Position numbers and translations under genes: made by a program
The notes under the pieces: model-generated
The model's database searches: none
What the model saw: the letters and a program-made list of their open reading frames with translations, nothing else
What the model was told of the DNA's origin: nothing
Origin: Oceanospirillales bacterium
GTDB lineage: Bacteria; Pseudomonadota; Gammaproteobacteria; Pseudomonadales; Balneatricaceae
DNA length: 39,166 nucleotides
Reading direction: 5' to 3'
Assembly (NCBI GenBank): GCA_007693685.1
Contig: REDB01000097.1
Location: forward strand, 1 to 39,166
Part shown: positions 1 to 9,280 of the stretch, piece after piece
How positions within the stretch are numbered: position 1 is the stretch's first letter
Layout: every line of letters begins with the position of its first letter

Positions 1-27
1 GTAGCTTTCTGGGAATGCTTGTAATAT

Positions 28-55
28 AAAACGCTCTAGAAAAACTTTCTAGAGC
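28..55 (-). terminator. Intrinsic terminator after fimV
   Basis: A 10-bp perfect stem (GCTCTAGAAA / TTTCTAGAGC) with a 3-nt loop lies just beyond the fimV stop codon. Read on the minus strand it is followed by GTTTTAT, a short U-tract. The position and strand fit termination of fimV transcription. The stem is only moderately GC-rich, so strength is uncertain. Confidence 0.7.
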
Positions 56-62
56 TTTATCA

Positions 63-2660
63 TCACTGTTTACCCAGACTTTCCATCAGTTTTTGAGCTT
101 CTTCCTTCTGCTGATCATTACCTTCAGCAATAATCTCACCCAATATTTCTCTAGCACCTTCTGCATCATCCATCTCTAGATAAGCTCTTGCTAGGTCCAA
201 CTTAGTTTCATTCTCATCAGCACCATCGAGCAAACTGAGGCTATCCAGCATATCGAGTGCATCATCATCAGACTGACTTTCTTCTAATGCAATATCGTCG
301 TCTGTACTATTGAGTAAATCGTCCAGTTCGTCATCAAGATCCATCTCTAGATCATGCATGATATTTGCAGTTAGCTCTTCTTCTACCTGCTCACCTGGCT
401 TCATTTTCCCTTTTACAGGAGCAGCGTCATCTTCCTCTAGCTCAAGCGAACTTAGAAGAGCATCTAAATCATCATCAGCTGAAGATTTATCTTCAAGAGA
501 TTCTGTTTCATCACCGATTTCATCGAGTCCGGAGTCTTGAAGGATAAAGTCTAGTTCGTCTACTTCATCCTTAGCATCATCTGATGCTTCAGGTGCTGCT
601 TCAGGTGCTACTTCAGCTTCAGTTTCAGTTTCAGTTTCAACTTCAGGCTCCAAATCAGCATCTGTAAGACCTGTGCTGGATGCTAGAAGATCATCCAAAG
701 AAGCTAAATCATCTTCATCATCATCTGAACTTACCTCAACAGAGGAGCTTGGCTCGGGCAGATCTTCTCCCAGTAAATCATCAAGAGATGAAATATCATC
801 TTCAGCAACTTCTAGATTAAGATCGAGATCGAGATCGTCGTTTTCTTCAGTTTCAGAAATGGAGTCTTCAGCAACAGTTGCCAGTTCTTCTACTTCGGAG
901 TCACCTAAAGCCTCTTCAGGAGATGTTTCGATTGTATCCTCTAAAGAAGAACTTTCTTCAGCATCTAGCTCCGAATCTGCTAAAAGATCATCAAAGTTAT
1001 CGTCAGCAGATAGATCATACTCTTCATCTACTACACGAACTGAATCATCTTCTGTTTCATCTAAATCAAGGTCTAAATCTAGATCTAGATCTAAATCTGA
1101 AAAATCATCAACCTCAGCAGGAGTTTCGAAGCTAGGATCTTCTTTTAAATCTTCAAGACTATCTTCTTTATCTTCTTCAGAAGCTGCAGCAGCAACAGCG
1201 GCAGTCGCAACTGCGGCAGTTGCAGCGGCAGCGGCTGGGTTCTTATCACCTGAAACTTCAGGTGCTTTGAACATAGGTTCAGGCGTTTTCTTTTTACGAC
1301 GACCCAGCATGATCGCTGCTAGCAAAGCAATAAGTGCAGCGGCAGCACCGCCTATGACAGGAAGACTGGTTAGTTTTTCAACTAGATCAGACTGTGAAGA
1401 CTGAGGTTCTGAAAGCTGCGCCTGAAGCTGAGCAAGCTGTTCAGCTTGCAACTCCATCATGCGTTGCAACAAGATTAACTGCTCTTGGAGGCTGTCATTA
1501 GATTCTTTTAGATCACGATTTTCTAATCGAGTACGATCTAAATCCTCTTCTAATACAACCAAACGGTTGTCAAGCTGTTCGCTTCGCTGCAACAAAGCAC
1601 CTGTAATTTCAGAGGCTTCATCACCCTCTTCTCTTGCTGCCGTATCACCAATTTCATCAGCCTGCTCAGAAGCGATATCTTCTTCAGGTGTCACGATTCT
1701 GAGCTCAGCTTCCGCTAAGGCTTCTGCTGCAGCAGCTAAATCTTCAGCAGCAGCATCTGCTTCTGTCGTGACCTCTTCAACCTCAGACACTTCCTCAACC
1801 ACCGGCTCTTGAACTGCTTCTTCAACAGGAGCTGGAGCTGGACTTGGTTCTGGTGCTGGTTGCGGTGCAGGCGTTGCTCTATTTCGATTGCGCCACTCTT
1901 CATTTTGACGGCTTACTTCTGCATTGGCTTCAGCCGCAGATATAGATCGAATCTGATCAGCACTAGGTATTCTCATCACCGTACCTGCTCTCATCATATT
2001 GATGTTGGCAGTTGGGAATACCTCTGGATTATGGCGTTGCAAAGCAACCATCATCTGCTGTAAAGATATTGATGAATCAGGTCTGTAACGATTTGCTAGC
2101 ATCGATAAGGTATCGTTATTAGCTATGCGAACTTCACCTGGAAGAGTTGCCGGAGCTGAGCGAGGTGCAGGCGCTGGAGAAACCGGCATAGGTGAGGCTA
2201 CTGGAGCTGCCTGCGTTGAAGTGACTGCCGGCTGGAATTGCGTTCCACCAATAGGAGCAGAATCGAATACAGGTGGATCAAGTAGAACCGTATATTCTCG
2301 AACTAAGCGACCGTTTGGCCAGTTCACTTCAACTAAGAAGTTTAAAAAGGGTTCTCTGACAGGCTCAGAGGATGTCATCCGAATAACACCCGTACCATCT
2401 GGCGCTACTTGAACCTGAAACCTGACATCATTTAAGAAACGGGATCGACTTAATCCCGCTATTGAAAACTCATCCGCATCAGCCATTCTGGGCTGGATTT
2501 GCAGTGGTGACAAATCACGAACCTGCATTAAGCGAATTTCAGCACTTAACGGTTCGTTTAATGCCGAACGAATATTGATCTCACCGAGCCCCAAGGCATT
2601 TGCATTTGGTACTCCAAGCACCCCGGCAATCGCGAGGCTCAAGGCAAGTTTACGCAGCAT
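63..2660 (-). CDS. fimV: FimV-family polar hub / peptidoglycan-binding protein
   Basis: FimV-type inner-membrane protein. Known family members bind peptidoglycan and organise the cell pole, type IV pili and twitching motility. Visible parts, in order: an N-terminal signal-like hydrophobic segment (about 1-22); the conserved FimV N-terminal domain (about 23-130); a Pro/Ala-rich linker; a LysM-like domain (about 175-232, GEVRIANNDTLSMLANRY); a Glu/Ala-rich stretch; a coiled coil (about 353-417); one transmembrane helix (about 434-453) followed by GRRKKK; a very acidic low-complexity cytoplasmic region (about 480-810); and a C-terminal TPR-like FimV module (LDLARAYLEMDDAEGAREIL). The start has a GAGGGA ribosome-binding site. 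865 aa is within the range known for FimV proteins. It follows usg, as in Pseudomonas, and ends at an intrinsic terminator. Short in-frame hexamer repeats lie in the acidic region. Confidence 0.93.
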   Translation of the reverse strand: MLRKLALSLAIAGVLGVPNANALGLGEINIRSALNEPLSAEIRLMQVRDLSPLQIQPRMADADEFSIAGLSRSRFLNDVRFQVQVAPDGTGVIRMTSSEPVREPFLNFLVEVNWPNGRLVREYTVLLDPPVFDSAPIGGTQFQPAVTSTQAAPVASPMPVSPAPAPRSAPATLPGEVRIANNDTLSMLANRYRPDSSISLQQMMVALQRHNPEVFPTANINMMRAGTVMRIPSADQIRSISAAEANAEVSRQNEEWRNRNRATPAPQPAPEPSPAPAPVEEAVQEPVVEEVSEVEEVTTEADAAAEDLAAAAEALAEAELRIVTPEEDIASEQADEIGDTAAREEGDEASEITGALLQRSEQLDNRLVVLEEDLDRTRLENRDLKESNDSLQEQLILLQRMMELQAEQLAQLQAQLSEPQSSQSDLVEKLTSLPVIGGAAAALIALLAAIMLGRRKKKTPEPMFKAPEVSGDKNPAAAAATAAVATAAVAAAASEEDKEDSLEDLKEDPSFETPAEVDDFSDLDLDLDLDLDLDETEDDSVRVVDEEYDLSADDNFDDLLADSELDAEESSSLEDTIETSPEEALGDSEVEELATVAEDSISETEENDDLDLDLNLEVAEDDISSLDDLLGEDLPEPSSSVEVSSDDDEDDLASLDDLLASSTGLTDADLEPEVETETETEAEVAPEAAPEASDDAKDEVDELDFILQDSGLDEIGDETESLEDKSSADDDLDALLSSLELEEDDAAPVKGKMKPGEQVEEELTANIMHDLEMDLDDELDDLLNSTDDDIALEESQSDDDALDMLDSLSLLDGADENETKLDLARAYLEMDDAEGAREILGEIIAEGNDQQKEEAQKLMESLGKQ
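614..646 (-). repeat. In-frame hexamer repeat (Thr-Glu) in fimV
   Basis: On the plus strand CAGTTT-type hexamers repeat in tandem (tcagtttcagtttcagtttc). On the coding strand they encode alternating Thr-Glu (TETETE). Gain or loss of a unit would keep the reading frame. Confidence 0.7.
1059..1099 (-). repeat. In-frame hexamer repeat (Leu-Asp) in fimV
   Basis: Imperfect tandem ATCTA(A/G) hexamers encode an alternating Leu-Asp tract of about six dipeptides in the acidic cytoplasmic region of FimV. A shorter relative (GATCGA units) lies near 821-840. Length changes in units of six would preserve frame. Confidence 0.7.
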
Positions 2661-2754
2661 CTGAATTCCCTCTTGATACGCAACCAGACTTATTTTTCTA
2701 GTAAAGCCGATTACTTATCTAATATTTGTAAACCAAGTATTAAGTATAAACCAC

Positions 2755-3747
2755 TCAATGGTCAAGCAATCCGAACAGATGTTCTGCAATTTGAACTGCA
2801 TTTAGCGCTCCGCCTTTTCTAAGACTGTCGCTAAGAGCCGATAACATAATTCCAGAGTTATTCCCTGCTTCTGCTCTCAAGCGCGAGATAAATACTTCAT
2901 CTTGGCCTGCAGCATCTGTAATAACCGAATAATTCTGATCAATTACACAACGAACACCTGCTGTTTGACTTAACAACAATTGTGCCTCATTTATATCGAC
3001 CGGAAATTGACATTCCGCATGTAAAATGACGTTTTGTCCATGAAAAAGAGGTAATTGCACGGCTGTAGCAGCAATTTCTAACTCATCATCACCTAATAGG
3101 CGCTGTAACTGGGCTACGACCTTCTCTTCAGAATCGGTTCTTCCGGTGCTTTCAATCGTGCCAGTAAAGGGAATTAAATTGAAAGCGATTTGTTGCCCGA
3201 AAAATGAAGCTTCAGGATCGCGACCATTCAACAGTTTCGCAGTTTCAGATGCCAAGGCTTCTACACCTTTTTTTCCGGCTTCTGCAACAGAGCATAAACT
3301 GACTAGGTTCAAACGAAGAATTTTGTAGCGTTGATGCAATGCATGAAGAGCCATTGCTGAGACAACTGCAGCAGGAGCTGGCGATATTAAATAAGGTGAT
3401 GTCACTATTTCGTCAGGATTAACTTCTGGCACTATGCAAGGATACTCAAGGTCAGCTGATGGACAAAGATCAATGACTTTTAACTTGCCTGATAGCTGAG
3501 AAGGAGAAAAGTCTTTCGGCAAACTTTCAGGATGGCAATTGAACAGAACATCAACCTCAGTTAGATCGGCATCATCAATCGAGATAACTCGATTAGCATG
3601 CCCAGCAAACATAACACTTCGGCCAACCACTTTTCCTGGATCGGTTAGTACCAGCTTGGATACTGGAAATTGACGACTTTCTAAAATCTCAAGAAGGTTT
3701 TCACCCAGTAATGAACTAACACCCGTGATTGCAACAACGATCGACAT
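2755..3747 (-). CDS. usg: USG-1-like, Asd-related protein without catalytic cysteine
   Basis: 330-aa protein with the fold signature of aspartate-semialdehyde dehydrogenase. It has an N-terminal nucleotide-binding motif (ITGVSSLLGENLLEIL) and a C-terminal dimerisation-like region. Where true Asd has GGNCTVSLM, this protein reads LISPAPAAVV, so the active-site cysteine is missing and dehydrogenase activity is unlikely. This is the hallmark of the USG-1 group, whose function is not established. It lies between asd (terminator between them) and fimV, the same order as in Pseudomonas. An AGGA-type ribosome-binding site precedes the ATG. The annotation as an Asd paralogue is firm; any role is unknown. 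Confidence 0.88.
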   Translation of the reverse strand: MSIVVAITGVSSLLGENLLEILESRQFPVSKLVLTDPGKVVGRSVMFAGHANRVISIDDADLTEVDVLFNCHPESLPKDFSPSQLSGKLKVIDLCPSADLEYPCIVPEVNPDEIVTSPYLISPAPAAVVSAMALHALHQRYKILRLNLVSLCSVAEAGKKGVEALASETAKLLNGRDPEASFFGQQIAFNLIPFTGTIESTGRTDSEEKVVAQLQRLLGDDELEIAATAVQLPLFHGQNVILHAECQFPVDINEAQLLLSQTAGVRCVIDQNYSVITDAAGQDEVFISRLRAEAGNNSGIMLSALSDSLRKGGALNAVQIAEHLFGLLDH

Positions 3748-3776
3748 AAAATTCTTCTATCCTGATAAGGCTATAA

Positions 3777-3813
3777 ACGAAAACAGCCCGACGCACCTTT
3801 CGGGGTCGGGCTG
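3777..3813 (-). terminator. Intrinsic terminator after asd
   Basis: A 9-bp GC-rich perfect stem (CAGCCCGAC / GTCGGGCTG) with a 12-nt loop lies 20 nt past the asd stop. On the minus strand it is followed by TTTTCGTTT. It is a clear candidate for ending asd transcription before usg. Confidence 0.85.
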
Positions 3814-3832
3814 ATAGGTTAACTCAAAAAGC

Positions 3833-4951
3833 TTATTGCTGCTGCATCAAAATTCTGAGCATACGACGCAGTGGTTCTGCTGCGCCCCAAAGAAGCTGAT
3901 CACCGACACTAAAGGCGTTCAGATAATCAGGCCCCATTTTCATTTTGCGTAGACGACCCACTGGGATGTTAAGGGTACCCGTGACTTTCGTAGGTGTTAG
4001 ATCACGCATGGTGATTTCACGCTCATTAGGAACCACGCTAACCCAATCATTCGCGGAAGCGATGATAGATTCCACTTCATCCATCGGCACATCTTTCTTC
4101 AACTTGATAGTAAAGGCTTGGCTATGACAGCGCATGGCACCGATTCGCACACAGGTTCCATCAACAGGAATTGGATTGTTTGAACGACCCAAAATCTTGT
4201 TGGTTTCAACAAAGCCTTTCCACTCTTCTTTACTTTGACCGGCATCAACAGCTTTGTCGATCCACGGAATTAAAGAGCCCGCTAATGGAACACCAAAGTT
4301 AGCGGTGCTGAACGCATCGCTACGCATGGTCTCAGCCACTTTACGATCAATTTCGAGAATAGCAGAGGCAGGATCAGCTAATTCTGGTTTAACAGCGTCT
4401 TCAATTTGACCCATCTGCGCAATTAACTCACGCATATTTTGAGCGCCAGCACCTGAAGCAGCCTGATAGGTCATTGAGCTAACCCATTCCACTAAATTCT
4501 CACGGAATAGACCACCCAGACCCATCAACATTAATGAAACCGTGCAGTTACCACCGACAAAGGTTTTAATACCATCGGTCAAACCCTGTTCAATAACGCC
4601 TTGGTTTACAGGGTCAAGAATAATGATGCTGTCATCAACCATACGCAATGTAGATGCTGCATCTATCCAATAACCTTTCCAACCCGCTTCACGCAACTTG
4701 CCGTAAACTTCGGTAGTATAATCACCGCCTTGGCAAGAAATAATGGCGTCCATCTGCTTCAACTCATCTATGTCACGAGCATCTTTCAGTGCTGGAATCG
4801 CTTTACCTATATCGGGTCCTGGTTTGCCTGCTTGTGATGTGGTGAAAAACACAGGTTCCGTAATCAGATCAAAATCACGCTCTTCCAGCATCCTTTGCAT
4901 CAAAACAGAACCGACCATACCACGCCAGCCAACAAATCCTACACGCTTCAT
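3833..4951 (-). CDS. asd: Aspartate-semialdehyde dehydrogenase
   Basis: Catalyses NADPH-dependent conversion of aspartyl-4-phosphate to aspartate semialdehyde, the branch point to lysine/diaminopimelate, threonine and methionine. The start was set at ATG 4951 ([15 protein letters not shown]), giving 372 aa and matching enterobacterial Asd at the N-terminus. The upstream ATG at 4969 has no ribosome-binding site, whereas 4951 is preceded by GGGGG five bases away. Visible motifs are the nucleotide-binding GWRGMVGS, the catalytic cysteine in GGNCTVSLM (Cys136), and the substrate region [15 protein letters not shown]. It is downstream of leuB but separated by an intrinsic terminator, so it probably has its own promoter. 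Confidence 0.96.
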   Translation of the reverse strand: MKRVGFVGWRGMVGSVLMQRMLEERDFDLITEPVFFTTSQAGKPGPDIGKAIPALKDARDIDELKQMDAIISCQGGDYTTEVYGKLREAGWKGYWIDAASTLRMVDDSIIILDPVNQGVIEQGLTDGIKTFVGGNCTVSLMLMGLGGLFRENLVEWVSSMTYQAASGAGAQNMRELIAQMGQIEDAVKPELADPASAILEIDRKVAETMRSDAFSTANFGVPLAGSLIPWIDKAVDAGQSKEEWKGFVETNKILGRSNNPIPVDGTCVRIGAMRCHSQAFTIKLKKDVPMDEVESIIASANDWVSVVPNEREITMRDLTPTKVTGTLNIPVGRLRKMKMGPDYLNAFSVGDQLLWGAAEPLRRMLRILMQQQ

Positions 4952-4967
4952 TCGTGCCCCCAATCTC

Positions 4968-4997
4968 ATAATAATTTAAAAAAATGGCTATTCTTAA
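4968..4997 (-). promoter_or_regulatory. Candidate asd promoter overlapping the leuB terminator
   Basis: On the minus strand TTAAGA (4997-4992), an 18-bp spacer and TATTAT (4973-4968) resemble a sigma-70 promoter. The -35 lies inside the terminator stem and the U-tract is in the spacer. The predicted leader to asd is only about 10 nt and holds the GGGGG ribosome-binding site. This is inferred from motif match only. Confidence 0.4.
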
Positions 4998-5025
4998 CCC
5001 TTTACAGAGTTCATTTAAGAATAGC
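4978..5025 (-). terminator. Intrinsic terminator after leuB
   Basis: An 11-bp perfect stem (GCTATTCTTAA / TTAAGAATAGC) with a 17-nt loop starts just after the leuB stop codon. On the minus strand it is followed by CA and seven Ts. The tail is strong, while the stem is AT-rich with a large loop, so partial read-through is possible. Confidence 0.75.
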
Positions 5026-5027
5026 TC

Positions 5028-6107
5028 TTAGCCGAGTGCAGCCACCACAGCATCGCCCATTTCAGACGTGCTGACTCGACGCATACCTTCAGACATAATA
5101 TCTGCAGTACGCAAGTTCTGGTCTAGCACTTTACTCACTGCGGCTTCAATTCGGTCTGCAGCTTCGCCTGCATTTAATGAATAGCGCAACATCATAGCGG
5201 CTGAGAGTATCGTTGCCAATGGATTCGCAATACCTTGACCGGCAATATCGGGTGCAGAGCCGTGACAAGGTTCATACATACCCTTGTTATTGGCATCTAA
5301 TGACGCTGAAGGTAGCATGCCGATAGAACCCGTTAACATCGCTGCTGCATCAGACAATATATCACCAAACATATTACCCGTGACCACAACATCAAACTGC
5401 TTAGGCGCACGGACTAGCTGCATCGCTGCGTTATCCACATACATGTGGCTCAGCTCTACATCGGGATACTCAGCATGAAGTTCGTTCATCACTTCACGCC
5501 ATAAAACCGTTACTTCAAGAACATTGGCCTTATCTACTGAACAAAGTTTTTTACCACGTGCTCTGGCTGCTTCAAAGGCAACACGTCCGATACGACGAAT
5601 TTCGTTTTCATCATACACATAAGTGTTAAAGCCTTCACGAACACCGTTTTCTTTTGTGCGATAGCCCCGTGGTTGGCCGAAATAGATCCCACCCGTCAAT
5701 TCACGAACAATCAAGATGTCCAATCCAGAAACAACTTCTGGTTTCAAAGTAGAAGCATGTGCTAGCTGTGGATACAAAATAGCAGGTCTTAAATTACCAA
5801 ACAGACCTAACTGCGAGCGTATTCCTAACAGCCCCTTTTCAGGACGTATCTGGAAATCAGGATTGGTATCCCACTGGGGGCCACCCACCGCACCTAGCAA
5901 AATAGCATCAGCTGCTTTAGCTGCCGCTAGCGTCTCTTCCGGTAATGGAATACCCGTGGCATCAATAGCAGCACCACCCACTAAAGCTTCGCTTAACTCA
6001 AGACCTAATGACATTTGGGCATTGATGGTTTCTAACACTTTACGCGCTTCGGCAACAATTTCTGGGCCGATACCATCACCAGGTAGCACTAATACTTTTT
6101 TAGACAT
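5028..6107 (-). CDS. leuB: 3-isopropylmalate dehydrogenase
   Basis: Oxidises and decarboxylates 3-isopropylmalate to 2-oxoisocaproate using NAD+, the third dedicated step of leucine synthesis. At 359 aa it has the usual length. Visible motifs are the N-terminal [10 protein letters not shown], the substrate loop [14 protein letters not shown], and the C-terminal metal/NAD region [25 protein letters not shown]. It is the last gene of the leuC-leuD-leuB run, 55 nt after leuD, and ends at an intrinsic terminator. Confidence 0.97.
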   Translation of the reverse strand: MSKKVLVLPGDGIGPEIVAEARKVLETINAQMSLGLELSEALVGGAAIDATGIPLPEETLAAAKAADAILLGAVGGPQWDTNPDFQIRPEKGLLGIRSQLGLFGNLRPAILYPQLAHASTLKPEVVSGLDILIVRELTGGIYFGQPRGYRTKENGVREGFNTYVYDENEIRRIGRVAFEAARARGKKLCSVDKANVLEVTVLWREVMNELHAEYPDVELSHMYVDNAAMQLVRAPKQFDVVVTGNMFGDILSDAAAMLTGSIGMLPSASLDANNKGMYEPCHGSAPDIAGQGIANPLATILSAAMMLRYSLNAGEAADRIEAAVSKVLDQNLRTADIMSEGMRRVSTSEMGDAVVAALG

Positions 6108-6162
6108 GTAAATACCTTAATTCCAATCACTTTCTAGAAAACTATAATCAAAACAGCCAGGA

Positions 6163-6801
6163 TTAAGAAAACAGCCAAGGCGCAGTTTGACGACGTGATG
6201 CTTCATAATTACGAATAGCATCGGCTTGTTCCAGCGTTAAACCTATGTCATCCAGGCCATTCAGCAAACAGTGTTTACGGAAAGCATCAATCTCAAAAGC
6301 CAGCTCAGTACCATCAGGCTTGATAACCACTTGCTTCTCTAAGTTGATAGTTAATTGATAACCTTCATTGGCTTCAACAGCTTGGAACAGAGAATCCACA
6401 ACCGCCTCATCAAGAATGATCGGTAACAAGCCATTCTTAAAGCTATTATTAAAGAAAATATCAGCATAACTAGGTGCAATAATGGCGCGAATACCAAAAT
6501 CTTCTAGCGCCCAAGGCGCATGCTCTCGACTAGAACCACAGCCAAAGTTTTTGCGCGCTAGTAAAATACTGCAGCCCTGATAGCGAGGCTTGTTCAATAC
6601 GAAATCGGGATTAAGTGGACGTTGGCTACAATCCTGATCAGGCTGACCTTCATCTAGATAACGCAATTCATCAAAAAGATTGGGGCCAAAACCAGAGCGT
6701 TTAATCGATTTCAAAAACTGCTTCGGAATGATCATGTCGGTATCAACATTGGCACGATCAAGTGGCGCTACAAGGCCTTCATGCAGAGTAAATTTTTTCA
6801 T
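6163..6801 (-). CDS. leuD: 3-isopropylmalate dehydratase small subunit
   Basis: Small (swivel-domain) subunit of isopropylmalate isomerase, which works with LeuC to convert 2-isopropylmalate to 3-isopropylmalate. At 212 aa it has the normal length. The motifs [17 protein letters not shown] near the N-terminus and [15 protein letters not shown] mid-protein are typical of the family. It starts 21 nt after leuC with a GGAGAG ribosome-binding site and is surely co-transcribed with it. Confidence 0.97.
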   Translation of the reverse strand: MKKFTLHEGLVAPLDRANVDTDMIIPKQFLKSIKRSGFGPNLFDELRYLDEGQPDQDCSQRPLNPDFVLNKPRYQGCSILLARKNFGCGSSREHAPWALEDFGIRAIIAPSYADIFFNNSFKNGLLPIILDEAVVDSLFQAVEANEGYQLTINLEKQVVIKPDGTELAFEIDAFRKHCLLNGLDDIGLTLEQADAIRNYEASRRQTAPWLFS

Positions 6802-6822
6802 GGTGCTCTCCTCTCAGGCCTA

Positions 6823-8244
6823 TCAAGCGCTAATGATGTCACGAATATCAACAAAATGACCGGCAACGGCTGCTGCTGCCGCCATAGCAGGGCTAACCAA
6901 ATGCGTACGACCACCAAAACCCTGTCTGCCTTCAAAATTACGATTTGAAGTGGATGCACAGTGCTCACCAGCACCCAGCTTGTCTGGGTTCATCGCCAAA
7001 CACATCGAGCATCCTGGCTCACGCCATTCCATACCGGCTTCGATGAAGATTTTATCTAAGCCTTCCGCTTCCGCTTGCTGTTTAACTAAACCAGAACCCG
7101 GTACAACTAAGGCTTGCTTCAAGGTAGATGCAACTTTCTTACCCTTAACTACCGCAGCCGCTTCGCGCAGATCTTCAATACGAGAGTTAGTGCAAGAACC
7201 GATAAACACACGATCCAATTGAATATCGGTAATTTTTTGATTGGGTTTTAAGCCCATATAATGCAAGGCACGCTCTGTTCCTTCACGTTTAACAGGATCA
7301 GTCATCTCTGCTGGATCAGGCACTAAAGCAGTAACCGGTGCTACCATCTCTGGAGAGGTTCCCCAAGTGACTTGCGGGTATATATCTTCAGCATTAATCT
7401 CAACGATTTGATCAAATACCGCATCTTCATCAGATACTAGATTCTGCCAAGCTGCAACCGCCTGCTCCCATTGCTCTGCTTTAGGAGCGAACGGACGACC
7501 CTTAACGTAATCAATGGTTTTTTGATCTACGGCAACCAAACCAACACGGGCACCCGCTTCTATGGCCATATTACAGATGGTCATTCGACCTTCCATGGAA
7601 ATGGAACGAATCGTATCGCCACCAAATTCGATTGCATAACCCGTTCCACCCGCAGTACCGATGACACCGATCACATGCAAGACAACATCTTTAGCAGTTA
7701 CGCCTAGACCTAACTTACCAGAAACACGGATTAACATATTTTTCATTTTTTTGGCAATTAAGCACTGAGTCGCAAGCACATGCTCGACTTCCGAAGTGCC
7801 GATACCATGAGCTAAAGCAGCGAAAGCACCATGTGTAGCCGTATGAGAATCACCACAAACAACCGTCATACCGGGCAAGGTTGCTCCCTGCTCTGGCCCC
7901 ACCACATGAACAATACCTTGGCGAAGATCGTTTATTTTGAATTCGGTAATTCCATAGCTATCACAGTTTTCATCAAGAGTTTTCACCTGAATTCGTGAAA
8001 TAGGATCTACAATTGAATCAACACCACCGGAGCGATCTGTTGTTTGAACGTTGTGGTCTGGAGTTGCTAGATTGGTATCGATACGCCAAGGTTTACGGCC
8101 CGCTATACGCAAGCCCTCAAATGCTTGAGGTGATGTGACTTCGTGTAAGAGATGACGGTCAATGTATAACAATGCACTACCATCACTATTTTCTGATACT
8201 AAGTGGTCATCCCACAGCTTGTCGTACAGGGTTTTACCAGCCAT
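6823..8244 (-). CDS. leuC: 3-isopropylmalate dehydratase large subunit
   Basis: Large aconitase-type subunit of isopropylmalate isomerase, carrying the [4Fe-4S] cluster. At 473 aa it has family length. The N-terminus [16 protein letters not shown] is typical, as are [26 protein letters not shown] and the cluster cysteines in [14 protein letters not shown] and [19 protein letters not shown] precedes the ATG. It is the first gene of leuCDB and diverges from a LysR-type regulator with a 148-nt shared control region. I see no leader peptide with leucine codons, so control by the regulator is more likely than attenuation. Confidence 0.97.
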   Translation of the reverse strand: MAGKTLYDKLWDDHLVSENSDGSALLYIDRHLLHEVTSPQAFEGLRIAGRKPWRIDTNLATPDHNVQTTDRSGGVDSIVDPISRIQVKTLDENCDSYGITEFKINDLRQGIVHVVGPEQGATLPGMTVVCGDSHTATHGAFAALAHGIGTSEVEHVLATQCLIAKKMKNMLIRVSGKLGLGVTAKDVVLHVIGVIGTAGGTGYAIEFGGDTIRSISMEGRMTICNMAIEAGARVGLVAVDQKTIDYVKGRPFAPKAEQWEQAVAAWQNLVSDEDAVFDQIVEINAEDIYPQVTWGTSPEMVAPVTALVPDPAEMTDPVKREGTERALHYMGLKPNQKITDIQLDRVFIGSCTNSRIEDLREAAAVVKGKKVASTLKQALVVPGSGLVKQQAEAEGLDKIFIEAGMEWREPGCSMCLAMNPDKLGAGEHCASTSNRNFEGRQGFGGRTHLVSPAMAAAAAVAGHFVDIRDIISA

Positions 8245-8280
8245 TGCCGTTTCTCCAACAGGTTGTCTCTCGTTTCACAC

Positions 8281-8309
8281 AGTGTAAAAGAGTGGCAATA
8301 AATACTCAA
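8281..8309 (-). promoter_or_regulatory. Candidate leuC promoter
   Basis: On the minus strand TTGAGT (8309-8304), exactly 17 bp, then TACACT (8286-8281). Each hexamer matches the sigma-70 consensus at four of six positions, as expected for an activator-dependent promoter. Transcription would begin near 8275, giving a leader of about 30 nt. Confidence 0.5.
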
Positions 8310-8331
8310 ATTCATATTTTTTATTTAATTC

Positions 8332-8346
8332 ATTCCTAAAAGGAAT
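8332..8346. promoter_or_regulatory. Candidate LysR-type operator (ATTCC-N5-GGAAT)
   Basis: A perfect 5-bp dyad ATTCC-TAAAA-GGAAT contains the T-N11-A core of LysR-type sites. It lies in the leuC/lysR divergent region. Its centre is about 64 bp upstream of the predicted leuC start site, the usual place for the recognition site of these regulators. Confidence 0.55.
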
Positions 8347-8392
8347 AGAATAGAACAATCAGTATTAGATACATTGCTTAAGGGTTGAGTTT

Positions 8393-9280
8393 ATGGACAT
8401 TCAAAGCTTACAAGCCTTTGTCATGGTTGCAGAGTCTGCTTCTTTTTCTCAAGCGGCCAACCGACTGTTTTTGACACAATCGGCTGTCAGCAAACGAATT
8501 GCTCTTTTAGAACAGCAGTTAAATTGCCGACTTTTTGATCGAATCGGTCGCCACATCATGTTGACTGAGGCAGGAGAACGACTACTACCCAAAGCTAGAG
8601 AGATACAACTAGCGCTGAAGGATGCCGAAATATTGGTCAGTAATTTGAATAAAGAAGTATCTGGACGGCTTTCATTTGCTGCCAGCCACCATATCAGCCT
8701 TCATAGACTCCCCCCTATCCTGAAATCCTTTGCGCAAAACTTTCCTGATGTAACTTTGGACCTTCGTTTTGATGAGTCTGAACTTGCCTATGAAAGCGTG
8801 TTAAAAGGCGATATCGAACTGGCACTGATTACACTGGCACCTCATGCCGATTCTCGTATTTGTAGTGAGCAGATCTGGGATGATCGTCTTTTCTATACTG
8901 TTTCGACTCAGCATCCTTTGGCCAAACAATCTCAGGTTACAATGGCTGAATTGAACATCTATCCCGCTATTTTGCCTAGACCGGAAACCTTTACCCATCA
9001 ATTGGTGCGTCAACAGATGTCTGCTTGGAAAATGGAACCCAATCTCAGCATGAGTACCAACTACCTTGATACTATTCGCATGATGGTCTCGATCGGTCTG
9101 GGTTGGAGCTTGTTGCCAGAAAGCTTAATTGATGAACAATTGATGCGCCTTAATCTTGAAGCTGCTCCCATTCATCGCCCTTTGGGTTATATTTATCATC
9201 GTGAAAGAACCTTATCGAACGCAGCGCAACAGATGGTAAGTCTGCTACAAAACAACAGAGACTTTGCGATTTCTACCTAA
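8393..9280 (+). CDS. LysR-family regulator divergent from leuCDB
   Basis: 295-aa LysR-type transcription factor. The N-terminal winged helix-turn-helix (about 3-62) includes ESASFSQAANRLFLTQSAVSKRIALLEQQL. The remaining 200 residues form the periplasmic-binding-like effector domain. It is divergent from leuC, as the equivalent gene is in Pseudomonas, so control of leuCDB and of itself is the simplest guess. The effector cannot be read from sequence. The adjacent 15-bp dyad is a plausible operator. It is followed on the same strand by phaE after a short gap, so read-through into the PHA genes is possible. Confidence 0.92.
   Translation: MDIQSLQAFVMVAESASFSQAANRLFLTQSAVSKRIALLEQQLNCRLFDRIGRHIMLTEAGERLLPKAREIQLALKDAEILVSNLNKEVSGRLSFAASHHISLHRLPPILKSFAQNFPDVTLDLRFDESELAYESVLKGDIELALITLAPHADSRICSEQIWDDRLFYTVSTQHPLAKQSQVTMAELNIYPAILPRPETFTHQLVRQQMSAWKMEPNLSMSTNYLDTIRMMVSIGLGWSLLPESLIDEQLMRLNLEAAPIHRPLGYIYHRERTLSNAAQQMVSLLQNNRDFAIST

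Noticed and set aside
614-1099. CRISPR-like or mobile repeat in the fimV region
   Set aside because: The repeats are contiguous 6-bp units within a reading frame, with no spacers. They are coding low complexity.
310-2412. Plus-strand Ser-rich ORFs (310-540, 673-1404, 1459-1812 and others)
   Set aside because: They lie antisense to fimV and arise from its low-complexity Asp/Glu/Leu codons, which read as Ser/Arg-rich on the other strand. No ribosome-binding site, domain or context supports them.
4952-4969. Longer start of Asd at ATG 4969
   Set aside because: It adds residues absent from the family N-terminus and has no ribosome-binding site. ATG 4951 fits both.
8245-8392. Leucine leader-peptide attenuator before leuC
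   Set aside because: No short ORF with leucine codons or alternative hairpin terminator is visible in the leuC leader of about 30 nt.
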